Part shown: positions 32,171-45,200 of the stretch, one piece after another
Numbering within the stretch: the first letter of the stretch is position 1
Layout of the letters: the number at the start of each line of letters is the position of its first letter
DNA from: Turbatrix aceti
Taxonomy: Eukaryota > Nematoda > Chromadorea > Rhabditida > Panagrolaimidae
Assembly (NCBI GenBank): GCA_963969345.1
Contig: OZ017766.1
Coordinates: forward strand, 4,402,001 to 4,466,000
DNA: 64,000 bases
Direction of reading: 5' to 3'
The notes under the pieces: generated by a model
The model's database searches: none
What the model saw: only the letters and a program-made list of their open reading frames with translations
What the model was told of the DNA's origin: nothing
Position numbers and translations under genes: made by a program

Positions 32171-34244
32171 CCTTCATATATAAATAAATCATATATGAAA
32201 CATATATGATTCATATATGATTTACCCAAAATCAACCAAGTTTTGAAGTAGCATATGTGAATCATATATGTTTCATATATGATTGTGAAAAAATGGGGAA
32301 TTCACATAACCTTCATATAAGTGGCATATATCCGGGGGATATGAAGCTTGGCAAAATGTGTTGGAGCATCATGATTCGTTGCAAGGTTCGGATTCGGAAA
32401 ATTGTCATGTTTCTCGTTATTTTCAAAGACTGGAAGCCGTATCTCGTGTTTTAGTGTTGTTTTCGTTTCCTTTTTGTTGCGTTTTCGTAGGATTGCTATG
32501 TGTGAGCTTGGCTTACAAAGTATTTCGTACATTTGCGTTTTTTGATGCCATTGGGAGCTTCCATGGGAGGGGTCGGAGTATTTTAGGTAACAGCGTACTT
32601 CTGCATTTGCCTGGGCAGATGTAGAAGTAGTACTTCAGAGTCAGAGCTAGCGTCGTAATTGTTGGTACCTTGTTTTATGGCAAATGAATTATTTTTTCGT
32701 GCAGTTTTTGTATTTTTCGTGTTTTTTCATCATTGTAATGAGTGCCGTTGGGTACCCGACCCAAAATTTCGGATTTTTGGATCGGGTACTTGACAACGCT
32801 GCATTGTGATTTCAGGGACTATATTGCAACAGGAATATACTTTTTTGGTTCATTTGTATATATTCCTGATGTGTAATCGTTGATAAAATAAAAAATAAGA
32901 AAGTGTTTCTTTTATGATTTGCTGACAAAAGTTGCATTATGCACTTTAAACAATACCTTAAAGCAATTTGATGAGTATTTTGCTTTACCCGCACAATTTT
33001 CCACGTGGCGCCGCTAATATGGATCAAGGTTGGTTTTATAGAATAAAATAAAAGTAGCGAAGCTGATAATTATGTACAGAATAAATTATAATTGTTATGG
33101 AGGTGATGGGTTTCACAACCCCGTTTATATCTTTGTGACTCTTTTTTAATGACTTTTTTTGGCAGTGAAGGGAAACTAGCGGTTCAGAATTTGTTAATAT
33201 TTGCCGTTCATAATTGCAAATAAATATTTTTTGACGAAGGAGAAACGGGTTTTAAAAATCCTTTTATATCTGCTTTTTTCTTTTTTTTGTCAAAAAAATA
33301 AAAAAAATTAATACCGCGTTGTCATCGGCAAACTCAATTTTTCTTGTAAGTTTTGTATTTTTTACGGATTTGACGTTTATTTTGGGCGAGGAAATTTTTT
33401 AACCTTCATTTCAGATCTTTCAGATAATTGCGGTGAGTTTTGTTACAAAAAAATGGAAAAAAAATTTCTTTGGCTTAATTTTTTTAGCAATTTTTCGTGA
33501 GTTTTTTTAATGATAAAATTTTTATACTAAAAATGGGAACAATAAAATTTCTATTTTTTTCATTTTTTTAGGTAACGGTGAGTATTTTTTTAATATAGGC
33601 TCATTAATTTTTGTTTTTTTATTTTCTTTAAAGTCACAATATTACACGTTTTTTTCTTATTACCGAGCAATATTCACGCATCAAACCAGCTGCTCTCGAA
33701 AAATACCGTTAGAATTCAGCAGTCCGACCTGACCTGTGACAACAAAGCCTAAAAATGTAAGTTTTGGCAAATATCATGTATTATTGGCTTCATAAACTTT
33801 TGCAGCACTCTACCAATCCGATAACGCTCACTCAACTTCATGCTACCGATCGTCATGACTTCGTTGTGGACGGAAGCCAAAGTTTTGCTAAGCATCCACA
33901 GCTAAAAACTGTCAAAAATGGTAGCCGGTGCAAAACTTTGCTCTTCCACCACTTCCAATGGAACGACCAACTTTTCGTCTCAAAATATCAAAAATTTGCA
34001 TGATAAGTTTTGTTTTGGCACAACGAGCTCGGCATCCACAGTCGTCGACTGTAAAATGGTCGCTGACGCATCATTTGTGCCAAACATGTGTTTGTATGAA
34101 TCACATATGATTCATATATCCCTACCAGCAAAAAGGAGAAAAATTTTCCTCAGAAGTATATATGAATCATATATACTTCATATAAAAATCATATTAAATT
34201 CACATATGCGGGGTAGGAGATTCATATATGAAACTGTTACCCGC

Positions 34245-34290
34245 ATATATGAACCCAATATGCCGCCTATATGAAAAATAAAAGTCCGTG
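34245..34290 (-). repeat. right terminal inverted repeat
   Basis: Exact reverse complement of 32125-32170. The same sequence ends the gap-truncated copy at 23228. Confidence 0.9.
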
Positions 34291-37200
34291 TTAGCGCACA
34301 CCACAATGAGTTTTGAAAAAAAAAGGCAGGGAAAGGAAAAGAGAAAGGAAATCGTCTGAGGAGGGATTCCGCGTCCAGCTGGGTGACCCGGAACAGCCTG
34401 GTACGAAAACACGCTTGAGCACTTGGGGCCTAGCGTGAACGACGTCACGTGTGTGCGCAACCCATTGCTCACGCAAAAAAAAAAAACTCGCGCACCTCTG
34501 AAGGCCCGGCTGATGGGAGGCGAACTTGACAGAGCGCGCGAGCTCGGGACCGGCTGTTTGAACAGCAGCGAGCAGCGAGCGACGACGGAAACGAGGGACA
34601 CCGCTGTTGGGAGAACGGGATGAACCTAACGAACCGGATCCTGCTTCGGAAGTCATTCTGACCTCCACCGGCCATCTGGCATCCGCCTGCCCCCCGTCCC
34701 CCGTCAGACGACCGGAACAAATGCCGGAACACCTTTTTTCAGGTCATTCATTAAGGATAACAAATTGAGACCGGAAACAGCTATCCGACGTTGCGTTGTA
34801 ATCTGGCAACGACGGCAAATATCTATGAGGCGGGCTCAGCGATAAGTAAAAGTCGGCCGGCAGCGAGAAAAAAAAACGGCCAGCCTAGCGCGCTGCAAAA
34901 GCAGAAATGTTACGAGAACGGCCCCGCCGCGCGGCTGACGAGGCAGGCATTCGAGTGACGAATGCCTGCATCATAGCTTGCAGCAGTCTGATCTTTGCAA
35001 AAAACAGGCACACAGCCCATAACGCCGGTGGTTGGCTTCTGGGGATGGAGATTGTCGTCGGGCGACAGCGCGGATGATAACAAGTAATCAGATGGATGTA
35101 TGCCTCGACGACAAAAACAAAGTGCCGTATACGTTGGCGAAGTACATTTTTAAGAAATTCAGGCAAGCAAGACGCGTACTCCGGGGAGTACAAAATACTG
35201 GCAAAGCAGCGTCATCACTGTTATTATTGCGAAATCATCCGAAAACGCAGCCGCGGAGGTCAACAGAAAAAAAGAACATCAGCTGGCCGGTGGGCAGAGT
35301 GCCAGCAGTGCTAAAAAATGGCTATTGCAAGAAATATTCTGGAGAACGATAAAAAACAATTTCAACATGCACGCAAAATGGACTGTGTTTTTTCTGCAGA
35401 TCGGACAAGAGCTCAGAGATCGAAAGAAAAAAAGAAAAAAACAGATGTTTGTTCTCAGTCAGTCTTTTTTTTTGAACGGGCAAATACGCGTCGAGTGAAT
35501 TATCCACTCTCGCCGGCTGTATATATTTTGCACTCGTTCACCCTCGGCGAAGGGCATCCGATGTGGCACAAACGAGACCGACTGAATAATTTTTGAACTC
35601 TCTCCCAAAATAGCCGCACATAGACCAAAAAAGGGCAGCAAGCTCTTTTTTTTTGGTTCGGTGTTGTTTTTCTAAATTTGTTGTTTTTCACAGCGTCGCA
35701 TGTAGCCAGCCTCGCCAGAAGTAGACATTTGGGAGAGCTTTTAAGTCTCGCGATTCATCCACGTTTGCATTTGTCAGCGCCACATTTCGCAATGTTGAGT
35801 AAAATTGTACAGAAGAGTGCTGCAGGGGTGTAAACAGCTGCAACAAGGGTGATTAGTGGAGGGCCCCTGTCCCATGACACGGCGGTGCATTCATGTCATG
35901 ATCAAAACACCAGAATCACTTTGAAGCGGACTGTTTACAGTGGGAGCGCTGTCTACCTGCCAGTCGGTCAAGTACTCTGGCGGTGCGGTCTTATTGCGTC
36001 CTTCGCAGTTGGGTGCGGCGGCTCGCTAATCCCGAATCAGTCGCCACGCCACGTTCGTTCGTTTCCTAAAGCAGCAGCGCGTGTTGTTTTGGTCGCTCGG
36101 ATACCGTTTCCAATTTTTTTTGTCTGGGCTAGCAGCCGTCCCTGCAGGGAAGACGTCGTCAACGAGGGTGGTCCGAGGTATAACGAGTCTAGTTCTTACG
36201 ACCCGGCTCGTTAACCAGTTTGTTCGTCGGACGGATACCTCAGCGGGCGACGACGTGCTACCATAACGGCCCCGACAGATTAATTGCCTTTGTACGTATC
36301 CGTCTGTCTGCCGTGATCGGCTGTCTCGCGCACCAGATCAGACAGATGGCTGCCCCGATCTTAGTCTGAATCGGTCGGCTGCTGTAAATCTTGACAAGTG
36401 GTCTGGGAACCCCCTCATAAAAAATGCACACCCAGACAAGATCGCTGGACGGCAGCAGCTGCGAGAGAGCGCAAAAAGGCCGAAGCTCACACCTTGAAGC
36501 AGACAGGCAGGTCAAAGTCCGGGAGGTCAGCTGAGGAAGCGGCCCGCGGACAGCGTTGCCCCGGGAGCACGAAATTCCGGCTAGATGGATGGAGAAGAGA
36601 AAAACACTGAAAAACAAGCCCCTGGACTGTTATCGCTCTGTTTGCCTCTGCCTCCTGTCTCGTGGCCTTCAGGTCTGGTCTAAAAAAAGAGAAAAACGAA
36701 AACAAAAAAATAGAAGGAAGACAAAGCACTTGAGGACGTCGGGCCAAAGGCCGGGGAAGCTGGCAAACAGCCGCCACAGTTGTTTTTGAACACGCCAGGT
36801 GTTCAACAAACGCCGTCCGCACTTTTGTCAGGGCATAAACAAAAATTTAAAAATACACATTCCAGGTAACCCAAACAACCGCGCAGATCAGATGAAATCT
36901 GTGTTTTCGTACCCCAAATATCGCGGAAAACAGATGTGTGCCATTTTTTGGCGTAATCCCATTGCTGCGGTGATGATCAAGGTCTTTTCCGACCTACGCA
37001 CAGTACTGTGGTGCTCTGTTGTCCGCGTGCACACCTGCACACGCGTGCAGGTTGTGCACGTGGAATCCTGGAGAAGACCTTCGTGACACAGTTATCACCG
37101 ATATCAGCGGGATGTGATTTGTTGTAGTCGAATGACTTTCTTTCGAATGGCAGTGGATCAATTCTGCGCGAACCAGGAAGCAATTCAGCAGCCCCAGCCC

Positions 37201-37911
37201 GGTTTCCGCGAAAACACCAAACAACGGACGCCAGTGCAAAACCACTGCCGAAAGGCGGCTGAAATTAATCCGTAATCTCGGAGTGCGCTGGCCTCTATAT
37301 ATTGTGGTTTAATGAAATTGGCGTCTTTGGCTGCCGCACTCGGTCGTCTAATATGCGCATGGCGAACTGCTTGAAAATTCTTTAATCATTCAAAAGTGCT
37401 ACTCTGCTCCGATGTATGCGTTGTGCCTCGCCTACTAAATACGTATGTAGCAATAATCTCGGCAAGGCAGCTTCGTACAATCAGCTGTCATGATGAAGAC
37501 AAACAGAACGTAGACAGAGCTTGCACTGATTGCTGCTTCAGACGCAGCCTGATCGCCTTATCACCGATTATGGGAGACAAAATAGCAAACAGAAAATCTT
37601 TTCTCGGCGCCCAGCTGGTCAAACAAGGGATGCAAAATCGTTCTGACATATAAGTTCAAAAATAGAAAAAAACGCGGAAACGAAAATTCCATTTAGCCAT
37701 TGTTGACGTCAGAATTTTTGTTAAACGCCTTTTATGGTTGTCACCGAGTTCTTTTGTCTCACCGGTATTCACGATTCATGTCCCTGCGTCATATCTGTAT
37801 CGCTCAAGCTTTATTGCACGAACACAAACTAAACTACGATTTGACCAAATTCTTAGTCAAAGAAAACCGAAAGTTGAAGGTTGCACAGGCGGCCATTGTT
37901 CACTCGTTGGC
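34291..37911. other. 3.6-kb intergenic stretch
   Basis: Between the TIR element and the 3' end of the hexapeptide-repeat gene. A small palindrome lies near 37037-37054 (CCTGCACACGCGTGCAGG). Open frames are short and unsupported. No gene is seen. Confidence 0.45.
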
Positions 37912-40596
37912 TTAATCAGTCGTCGTTCCTTCGGAAGCGGCGGCAGTGGGGCTTTCGGAAGTGGCGCTGGATGCGGCAACTGCAGCGGTAGATGCGCTTC
38001 CTGCGTCAGTAGCGACAGTAGCACCAGGGGCGGCAGACGAAGACTCGTCAGCGGCAGTCGAAGCACTGCCTGCAGTAGTGGCACTGCTTTCAACGGTCGA
38101 TCCGACAACCGCAGAGCTGCTGTCTACGGCGGCCGTAGAAGCAGAGTTATCGGCGGCTGTAGATCCACTTGAGACAGACGATTCTGTGGTTGCGCTGGCT
38201 TCTGCCGTGGAAGCCCCAGCATCGGACGTGCTGGTGTTTGCAGTTGCCGTGACTTCGGGAGCTGCACTGGAAGCCGGCTCGGATACGGCTTCGGTGGCGG
38301 AGCTGCTCTCAACAGTGGATGCTGCAGCGACCGTAGATCCGCTTTCGACGGTTGAAGCTGAACCGGTAGCGACACTGCTCTCTACCGTAGAAGCGCCTTC
38401 TGTCGCTGAGCTGGCTTCTGTGACACCGCTGCTTGAAGCTTCTGTGGCAGAGCTGCTTTCTACGGTTGGTGCTTCAGTTGCTGAGCTGGGTGCAGCAGAA
38501 GCGCTCTCAGACGTTGCACTGCTTTCGGTCGCAGAGCTTGCGCCTTCAGTTGCCGAACTCGCGCCTTCGGTTGCCGAGCTACTCTCGGTAGCAGAACTGC
38601 TCTCTACGGTTGGCGCTTCAGATGCGGAACTCGATGCTGCAGGAGTTGCGCTGCTCTCGACAGTAGATCCACTTTCGGTAGCGGAGCTTGATTCTTCGGT
38701 TGCTGAGCTTGCAGCCTCGGTGGCCGAGCTGGCCTCGGTGGCCGAGCTGGCCTCGGTGGCCGAGCTGGCCTCGGTAGCTGAGCTAGCCTCGGTTGCTGAG
38801 CTGGCCTCGGTGGCCGAGCTGGCCTCGGTAGCCGAGCTGGCCTCGGTGGCCGAGCTAGCCTCGGTAGCTGAGCTGGCCTCGGTGGCCGAGCTGGCCTCGG
38901 TAGCTGAGCTAGCCTCGGTGGCCGAGCTGGCCTCGGTAGCTGAGCTAGCCTCGGTGGCCGAGCTAGCCTCGGTCGCTGAGCTAGCCTCGGTAGCTGAGCT
39001 AGCCTCGGTAGCTGAGCTGGCTTCGGTAGCTGAGCTAGCCTCGGTCGCTGAGCTGGCCTCGGTTGCTGAGCTAGCCTCGGTAGCTGAGCTGGCTTCAGTT
39101 GCCAAGCTGGCTTCGGTAGCTGAGCTAGCCTCGGTGGCTGAGCTGGCTTCGGTGGCAGAACTGCTTTCAACTGTTGATTCACTAGCCGGGGTTGCACTGC
39201 TTTCAGGAGTAGCACTGCTCTCTACCGTGGAGCCACTCTCGGTTGCGGAACTGCTCTCGACGGTGGAGGCTTCGGTTGCCGAGCTGGCTTCGGTTGGAGA
39301 GCTAGCCTCGGTGGCTGAGCTGGCTTCAGTTGCGGAGCTGCTCTCGACGGTAGATCCGCCTTCAGTTGCAGAAGTGACTTCTGCGGTTGATGCCTCACTG
39401 GCCGGGCTGCTTTCAGGAGTGGCGCTGCTTTCTACAGTTGAGCCACTCTCGGTTGCCGAACTGGCTTCAGTTGCAGAACTGGCCTCGGTGGCGGAACTTG
39501 CTTCAGTGGCGGAACTTGCTTCGGTCGCTGACTCAGAAATATCTTACGTAGGCATGGATGATGAGGATATCGTAGAGAGTGCCGTAGGTGCCAATTTGGA
39601 GGGAATTCCAGTAGTTGGCCAGGATGGGGTTGAAGATGATAAACTGCTCGTAGATTTCGGAGATGAGGTTTAGGCGGGCCTGAACGTCGGTCACTGTTTG
39701 GAAAGTGACGGTCAAGTTTGTCAGAATTGTGTTGAGCTGGGCTTTCTGGACCTTAGGCAAGGTGGAGTCGAGAATAGCATTTTTGAAATCAGTGAGAAAC
39801 TCTGGGCTGCTGCCTCCGAAGTAGCTGTCGGCCTGCTGGTACTGGTAGTAGCGCTTGCCGACTTCGTAGAGCTGCGAGATGCTGCCGAAGCCATCGATGG
39901 AGGACTGCAGGATGTCTGCCCTGGCCGAGGATTGGCTCGCAAAGTAGACAAACTCCAGCTGGTAGTAGATCTGAGCCACCTTCACTGTGATTGAAAGCGA
40001 GCTGTCTTCAACAATTGGCTTGATCGACGCGTTGACAAAAGCGTCGAAGGAAGCCTGGTCGGCGACCGGGACGTTGGCAACGAGCTTCTGCAGAAATGCG
40101 TCGCCATCGACGCCGACGAGGGCCAGAGCGGAATTGGTCTGGTACTCAGTGACAATGCTCAGGATGTCGCTCAGCGAACCCCATGATCCCAGACGAGCCC
40201 AGCGGATGATGGCAAAGACGTCCGAGTACTGGTACTCGAGGACTTCGAGCTCGAGAGCGATATTGATCCAGATAACTTCCGAAGAAGCACCGGAAGCGAT
40301 CTCAGAGTTGATTTTAGCGACGAGGGTCGGCAGGTACGCTTCGTACTCGGCAATCTGCGTGGCGCTGATCGTAGAGCTGACGTAGCTGTCGGACGTGATG
40401 TTGTTGAGGTAGACGACGAGCTCGGGGTTCGACTGAGGCTGGAGCAGGCTGTCGATGTCGCCTTTGTACCCGTCGTAGATGTCCTTGAACAATGTGCCGG
40501 CTGAAATTTAGGCATATAGTATACCCTCACCGACTCCGCCCCTACAGTACCTCCTAGGCCGATGAGCCCAAACACCAAAACCGCTTTGAAAAACAT
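37912..40596 (-). CDS. secreted protein: three helical repeats plus (SATEAS)n tail
   Basis: Model: exon 1 40596-40551, exon 2 40500-39548, then a third exon to 37912; about 850 residues. The first 15 residues (MFFKAVLVFGLIGLG) are a signal peptide. The donor GTACTG is chosen because it alone keeps frame; the stronger GTGAGG downstream does not. The next 320 or so residues hold three spaced, diverged repeats of about 75 residues ending in LGSWGSLSDILSIV, DGFGSISQLYEV and IGTYGTLYDILII, with predicted amphipathic helices and N-glycosylation sequons. The rest is a Ser/Thr/Ala/Glu tail of degenerate SATEAS hexapeptides (18-bp DNA unit), mucin-like or structural. The frame changes near 39548, where either a 64-nt intron ending inside the repeats or some other break is needed. 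I recognise no family. It is probably a secreted surface or matrix protein. Confidence 0.72.
38700..39175 (-). repeat. 18-bp coding tandem repeat array (SSATEA)n
   Basis: Some two dozen nearly adjacent 18-bp units (plus strand GAGCTGGCCTCGGTGGCC with synonymous-type variation) within the repeat gene. The array is prone to copy-number change and to assembly error. Confidence 0.9.
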
Positions 40597-42278
40597 TGAT
40601 GCGCTGATGCAACTGCGAACTGCGAGTGCAAACTGCTGTGACTTCTGTGCCCTGGGGTTGTCTTTTATACCCTCCACGGGGGTTTAAAGGCTTACAAATC
40701 ATCTGTTATTGTTGCATGCATCTAACAGGCTTTGTGCCTGTTTATCCCCAGGCAACATTTGCATTCCCGTGATCTCTTTTGACTCTCTCGGGGCCCCCGG
40801 GTTGCATAGAGGTTGCTCCAGGGTCCCGTAACCGAGTCTGAGACCTATTTTTGTTATCGAACCCCGCTTATGCAAAGCAGGCCGGCGATCGCCGTCGTGG
40901 ATAGTACACACAACATTCACCAAGGTTTATCTGTTCTGTTTTTGTTTGCAACTATCAACTAACTGGGCGGTCATGTCTGCCACAACACTATCGACTTGAC
41001 TTGATGAAACAAACTCGTAGACGCCAACAATGCAAACATGTGCATTAAACTGGCTGCTCTTTACCATAAAATATACAAAACACTAAACATTGCATTGATT
41101 CAACCAAAAAAACTATGAATCAATGCGCCAAAACAATTGCCAGGGCCAGAATCAACAATCAGCAATCTTGCTTCTTGGCGATGTAGTACAACCTCAGTGA
41201 TTGCACGCGACAGGACATTTCGGGACTTTATGACGTCGTCACGCAGTAGTCACCGCCAAACCCTTAAGACCCTTAAGACGACTCGTTATCGACCGCCGGC
41301 GATCACTGATACGGCAGCGAGTATGTTTTTGCTCATCTCACTCCCGTAAGCGGTCGCCTGCGCATCCGGCATCCAACTGGACGTGGAATTAAGCACCCAA
41401 ACATTACAGACAAACTTCAGATGTGAGACACTTGTTCACAGGAAAACATCTCGAACGATGTTGTTTTTGAACAAAGTCTGTCTCTTTCCAAAACCGATGA
41501 TCAGGAGTTTACGTGGGTGGCGTGCGCTTTCTGTTCGCGTCCGTATACGTTTCTCAGGGCAAACATACATTGTGTTCAATAACCCGCTGGTTCCCGGCTG
41601 AATGGCGCGTCGCTTTTATCCAGGGGCTTCACGGCGTGTAAATGCGCGCACTCCTTTCCTCATCACACCTACTAAATATTTACTTTTTTTACTTTTTCTC
41701 ACGCTTGATAATTTGTTAGAGCCACCAGAGCCAGAGGTTGCCAGTCGGGGTGTTGTGTTAACAGACGGTGTAATAACGGCTTCCTGGGTGGTGATTTTGT
41801 CTCCTCCGGCAACTCTGCGCAACTTGCGTCCGTCCACGTCCGTTGACTTGCCTTCAATTTTTGCTCCAAACTGCCAATTGTGCTTTCTTGCTTTCTGCCA
41901 GACACTTTTTTTGTCAGCGTCATTCCAGTAATGTCTTATGCCCTTTTACGCCCCGCGCTACCATTGATCACTAGTCTGTGGCATTGGAACATTTTAATAA
42001 AGCCTTACCTTTTGCCGGGTCCAATTAGGCGGGGGTGCTCTTCTGAGGTCGTCGGTGGCGGTAGTGCCTCCGCGCCTTTTTTTCATCTAAGTTTTTTCGT
42101 ATCGTAAACAAATAGCATTTTTTTTATTGCATAACGCCAATTAAGGGAGAGTTAATGTGTTGCGTTGTCAGGCACGTGAATTTATGGTTTTTCGTGATCT
42201 TGCATGGTTACGTTGCGTTCGTTCATTCGGTTTAAATGTACACCTGGAGGAATTTCAGTTTTGCCGGGGCTAGAGACC
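40597..42278. other. intergenic, divergent promoters
   Basis: These 1.7 kb separate the repeat-protein gene (-) from the KCNQ gene (+). Short frames only. The interval should contain both promoters. No gene is seen. Confidence 0.5.
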
Positions 42279-45200
42279 ATGCACTACCGGTACGGCAGCA
42301 CGAGGCGCTACAAGCGAGACCTCATCTCGTCGTCTTCATCGCTGCTGACGCCGGACAGCGCGAACAGGCGTTTCGTACTCCCGTCGACGTCGTCTTCCAC
42401 GGTGCAGGCGCGATCCGTTAGCATTGCCTCGCAGCCCCCGAGGACGTGTGGTGCTGTGAGCGAGCATGACGCCTCCAAACGACAATCTAATTTTGTGAGT
42501 CAATTTTCCGGGCGTGCATACAATTAAGTCCCCCTCATACTAAATATTTATTTTTTACAACGATCTGTCTTTCTTGGGGGCGGAAGGCCTGCTGATTTGC
42601 CTCGTCTCACGTGCTGATTATCGTCTTACTCACTCCGAAGACGACGCACCGGCTGAAAAGGGAATGCCAAGAGCGAAATTGTTCCTTCTGCGCGGCTTTG
42701 CGTTTCTATGGTGTTAACACATCTGCTTGACGCATTTATCACAGCACTCGCCGGCCTTATCCACTCTTTTACGCACGCGTTGAAAGTGTGCCAGCATCGA
42801 GCTGCGTTTTGCGCATGTAGTCAGTCACGGTTTAACCTGTGCATTCCGTTCCTTTCCGGGCTTGATGTATCACATTGCGTCTTTCATTTAATGTTATGCT
42901 GTCTTTTTTCTGCTTTTTGTCAATAGTTTTTTTCCCCGATCTTCGTTTTTGGCGTGTTAACACAATTGTGCACAACCGGACCGGACCGCCTCGGGTCTTT
43001 TAATGTCAATTGAATACATTCCAATTGTACAAGACTCTCCTGGCCCTGAAGGGTTTCTCTTTCCTCGGGTCTAAGCACTCAGTACGCGTTGAAGCCCATC
43101 GACGCACCCCGACCTTTGCAGAGCCTGCCAATGAACTCGCATCTGTCATCGACGATGGCACAGCCCGGCCCATCGACGGCCCTCCTGCCCGGAAGCAGTT
43201 CCGAGGATGCAGTCTCTTCCCCGGCGCAGTCGAGCCAGGAGCGCAGGCAAAACTACCGGCGGCAAACTTCCGTCGAAGAGGTTTTACCCTCGCAGATCCT
43301 TCAAAACAACGCTCTTGAAAAGGTAACTTTCTTTACGTGTTTCTAAAAAAACAGAAAACCTTGATACGCGTGGTTTTGCGTGCTGTGAGCCGCTTCACGC
43401 ACCCTTGACGTAAGCCGCGTTTTTTGGCCGCCAATGGCACAAATGAGCGAATAGTCTTTTTTTGCACGCACGTCAGCTACGGTCCCAGGTGAGGCACGGG
43501 ATTCATTCACAAAAGCTGACTCTAATCCCGAGGCCAGGTCAAACACATGTTTTGTGCCGCACCCGTTGCGCAGGGGTCGTCGACTGATTATTGAATTTAT
43601 TGAAAAAAAAAACGTTTTGAACCCCTCAGGCCGCAGTTGTTTTTTTTTGCTGGGCGCTGCTGTCTGCGCAATCAGCGAGCGTCTTTTGCAACACCTACCA
43701 AGATAGACAGCGGCTTTTCTCTGCTTTCCGCCGGGTTTATTGCATATCCGTTGAATTTCGCGTCGCATTACGAAGTGCCATTAAAGCCGCTTTGTTAAAA
43801 TAAATGTGCGTGAGCCTCGCCACCGCCACCGCTACCGCCCGCGCTTGCGTGCCTCGTTTAAAATTCCGAGAAAAAAGTGGTGCTAGTGAGAGGAGGGTTA
43901 CCTGGGTGAAAGCAGCGTGCAGGGGATTGGCTCCAAGGCTCGGCCGCCGCCACCTACCTTTCACAGACTCGCGGAGCAAGGGCTCTGGGGACCCAGATAT
44001 TACTTTTGCCAACGTCGGACAACGCAGATACTGCTTATTGCCGGCTAGCCGACTCTTTCTCACGTAAAAATACAAAAAATCCTTTTCTCGGCGTTCTTTT
44101 CCGTGCCATTTTTTCTTCACGGCTGTATTTTGGCTTCTGTCGGGGAAAGAGAGCTCACTCTCTGGTACAGGGCCACCTTCGTTGTCCTGCATAACGCGTA
44201 CGGATATTTCTCATCCCGCTAGGGTGCATCTTAAGGACAGGTATCGTGCATAGATGTCGGAAGAACTGCTTGACGACTGGGATCCGTCCCTTTCCCTTCA
44301 TCGAGATTCTACGCAGGCACGGCTGCTTGTAAGTGTCTTTTTTATCCTGCGGCGGGTATTTTCCCATTTTTTTGTACATAAACTGGGCAAATTCTTCAAA
44401 AAGTCAAAAGTCAGATGTGCCACTCACTTTTCTTCGACCAAAGAGACCATGTGCCGGTCTTGGTAGAATAAATGACATTTTTTATGCTTTCAAAGGTGTT
44501 TTCTATCTATTTGGTTTCACAGCAACGATTTTAGATGTTCGACAGACGGTTCAAAAATATGCAGCAGAGAAAAGCTGCCAAACCGACTCTCAAGGGCAAG
44601 GTGTACAATTTTCTCGAACGACCAACCGGCTGGAAATGCTTCATCTACCATTTCAGGTGCGTTTTTTGCAGCTCCACTAATTGTTTTTTTCTTTTTTCTT
44701 CCGTTTTTTGTTCAAAGTATTTTTTTGATTGCATGACTTTGAAAAGCACAAATTCAACAATACTGTACGCCCCCATTTAAAAAAGGGTGGACAAATGAAT
44801 GCCTGGCAAACAAACGTCATGTCTGGGTGTTCACGAATGCTTTGAACTGACGTTGCATAACTGTCGTTCTGACTGCCATTATTTTTTCAGCGTCTTCGCT
44901 CTGGTGCTGGTGTGCCTCATTCTGAGCGTGCTCTCGACGGTCGATACCTACACAAAGTATGCGGGCGAGTTGCTCTTCTTCATGGAGATCTTCCTCGTGA
45001 TCTTCTTCGGCGTCGAGTACTGCATCCGTCTGTGGGCTGCCGGCTGTCGATCCAAGTATCTCGGGTTCTTCGGGCGTCTCCGCTTCGCACGGAAGCCCAT
45101 ATCCATCATCGGTGAGCCTGACAATAACTTTTATCCCTAATATATTGATTTTTGAATTTCAGACCTGTGCGTCGTAATCGCATCCACATGCGTCATCTGC

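Larger units (their letters stand above)
32125..34290. mobile_element. non-autonomous TIR DNA transposon (copy 1, complete)
   Basis: A 2166-bp element bounded by 46-bp perfect terminal inverted repeats (32125-32170 and 34245-34290) that start CACGGACTTTTATTTTTCAT. Inside each end are many copies of a CATATATGA/TCATATATG motif, in the place where transposases bind subterminal repeats in other DNA transposons. The interior is AT-rich with no transposase-like frame. Both flanks show TT next to the TIR, which may be a 2-bp target duplication. I cannot assign the superfamily. A second copy's right end is at 22845-23228. Confidence 0.85.

Noticed and set aside
38700..39175. CRISPR-like regular repeat
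   Set aside because: The 18-bp units are adjacent coding repeats without spacers in a eukaryotic gene.
37946..39673. 575-codon plus-strand open frame with VAELAS repeats
   Set aside because: It is the antisense shadow of the 18-bp repeat array. The minus strand has a signal peptide, splice sites and a non-repetitive domain in frame, and the plus strand has none of these.
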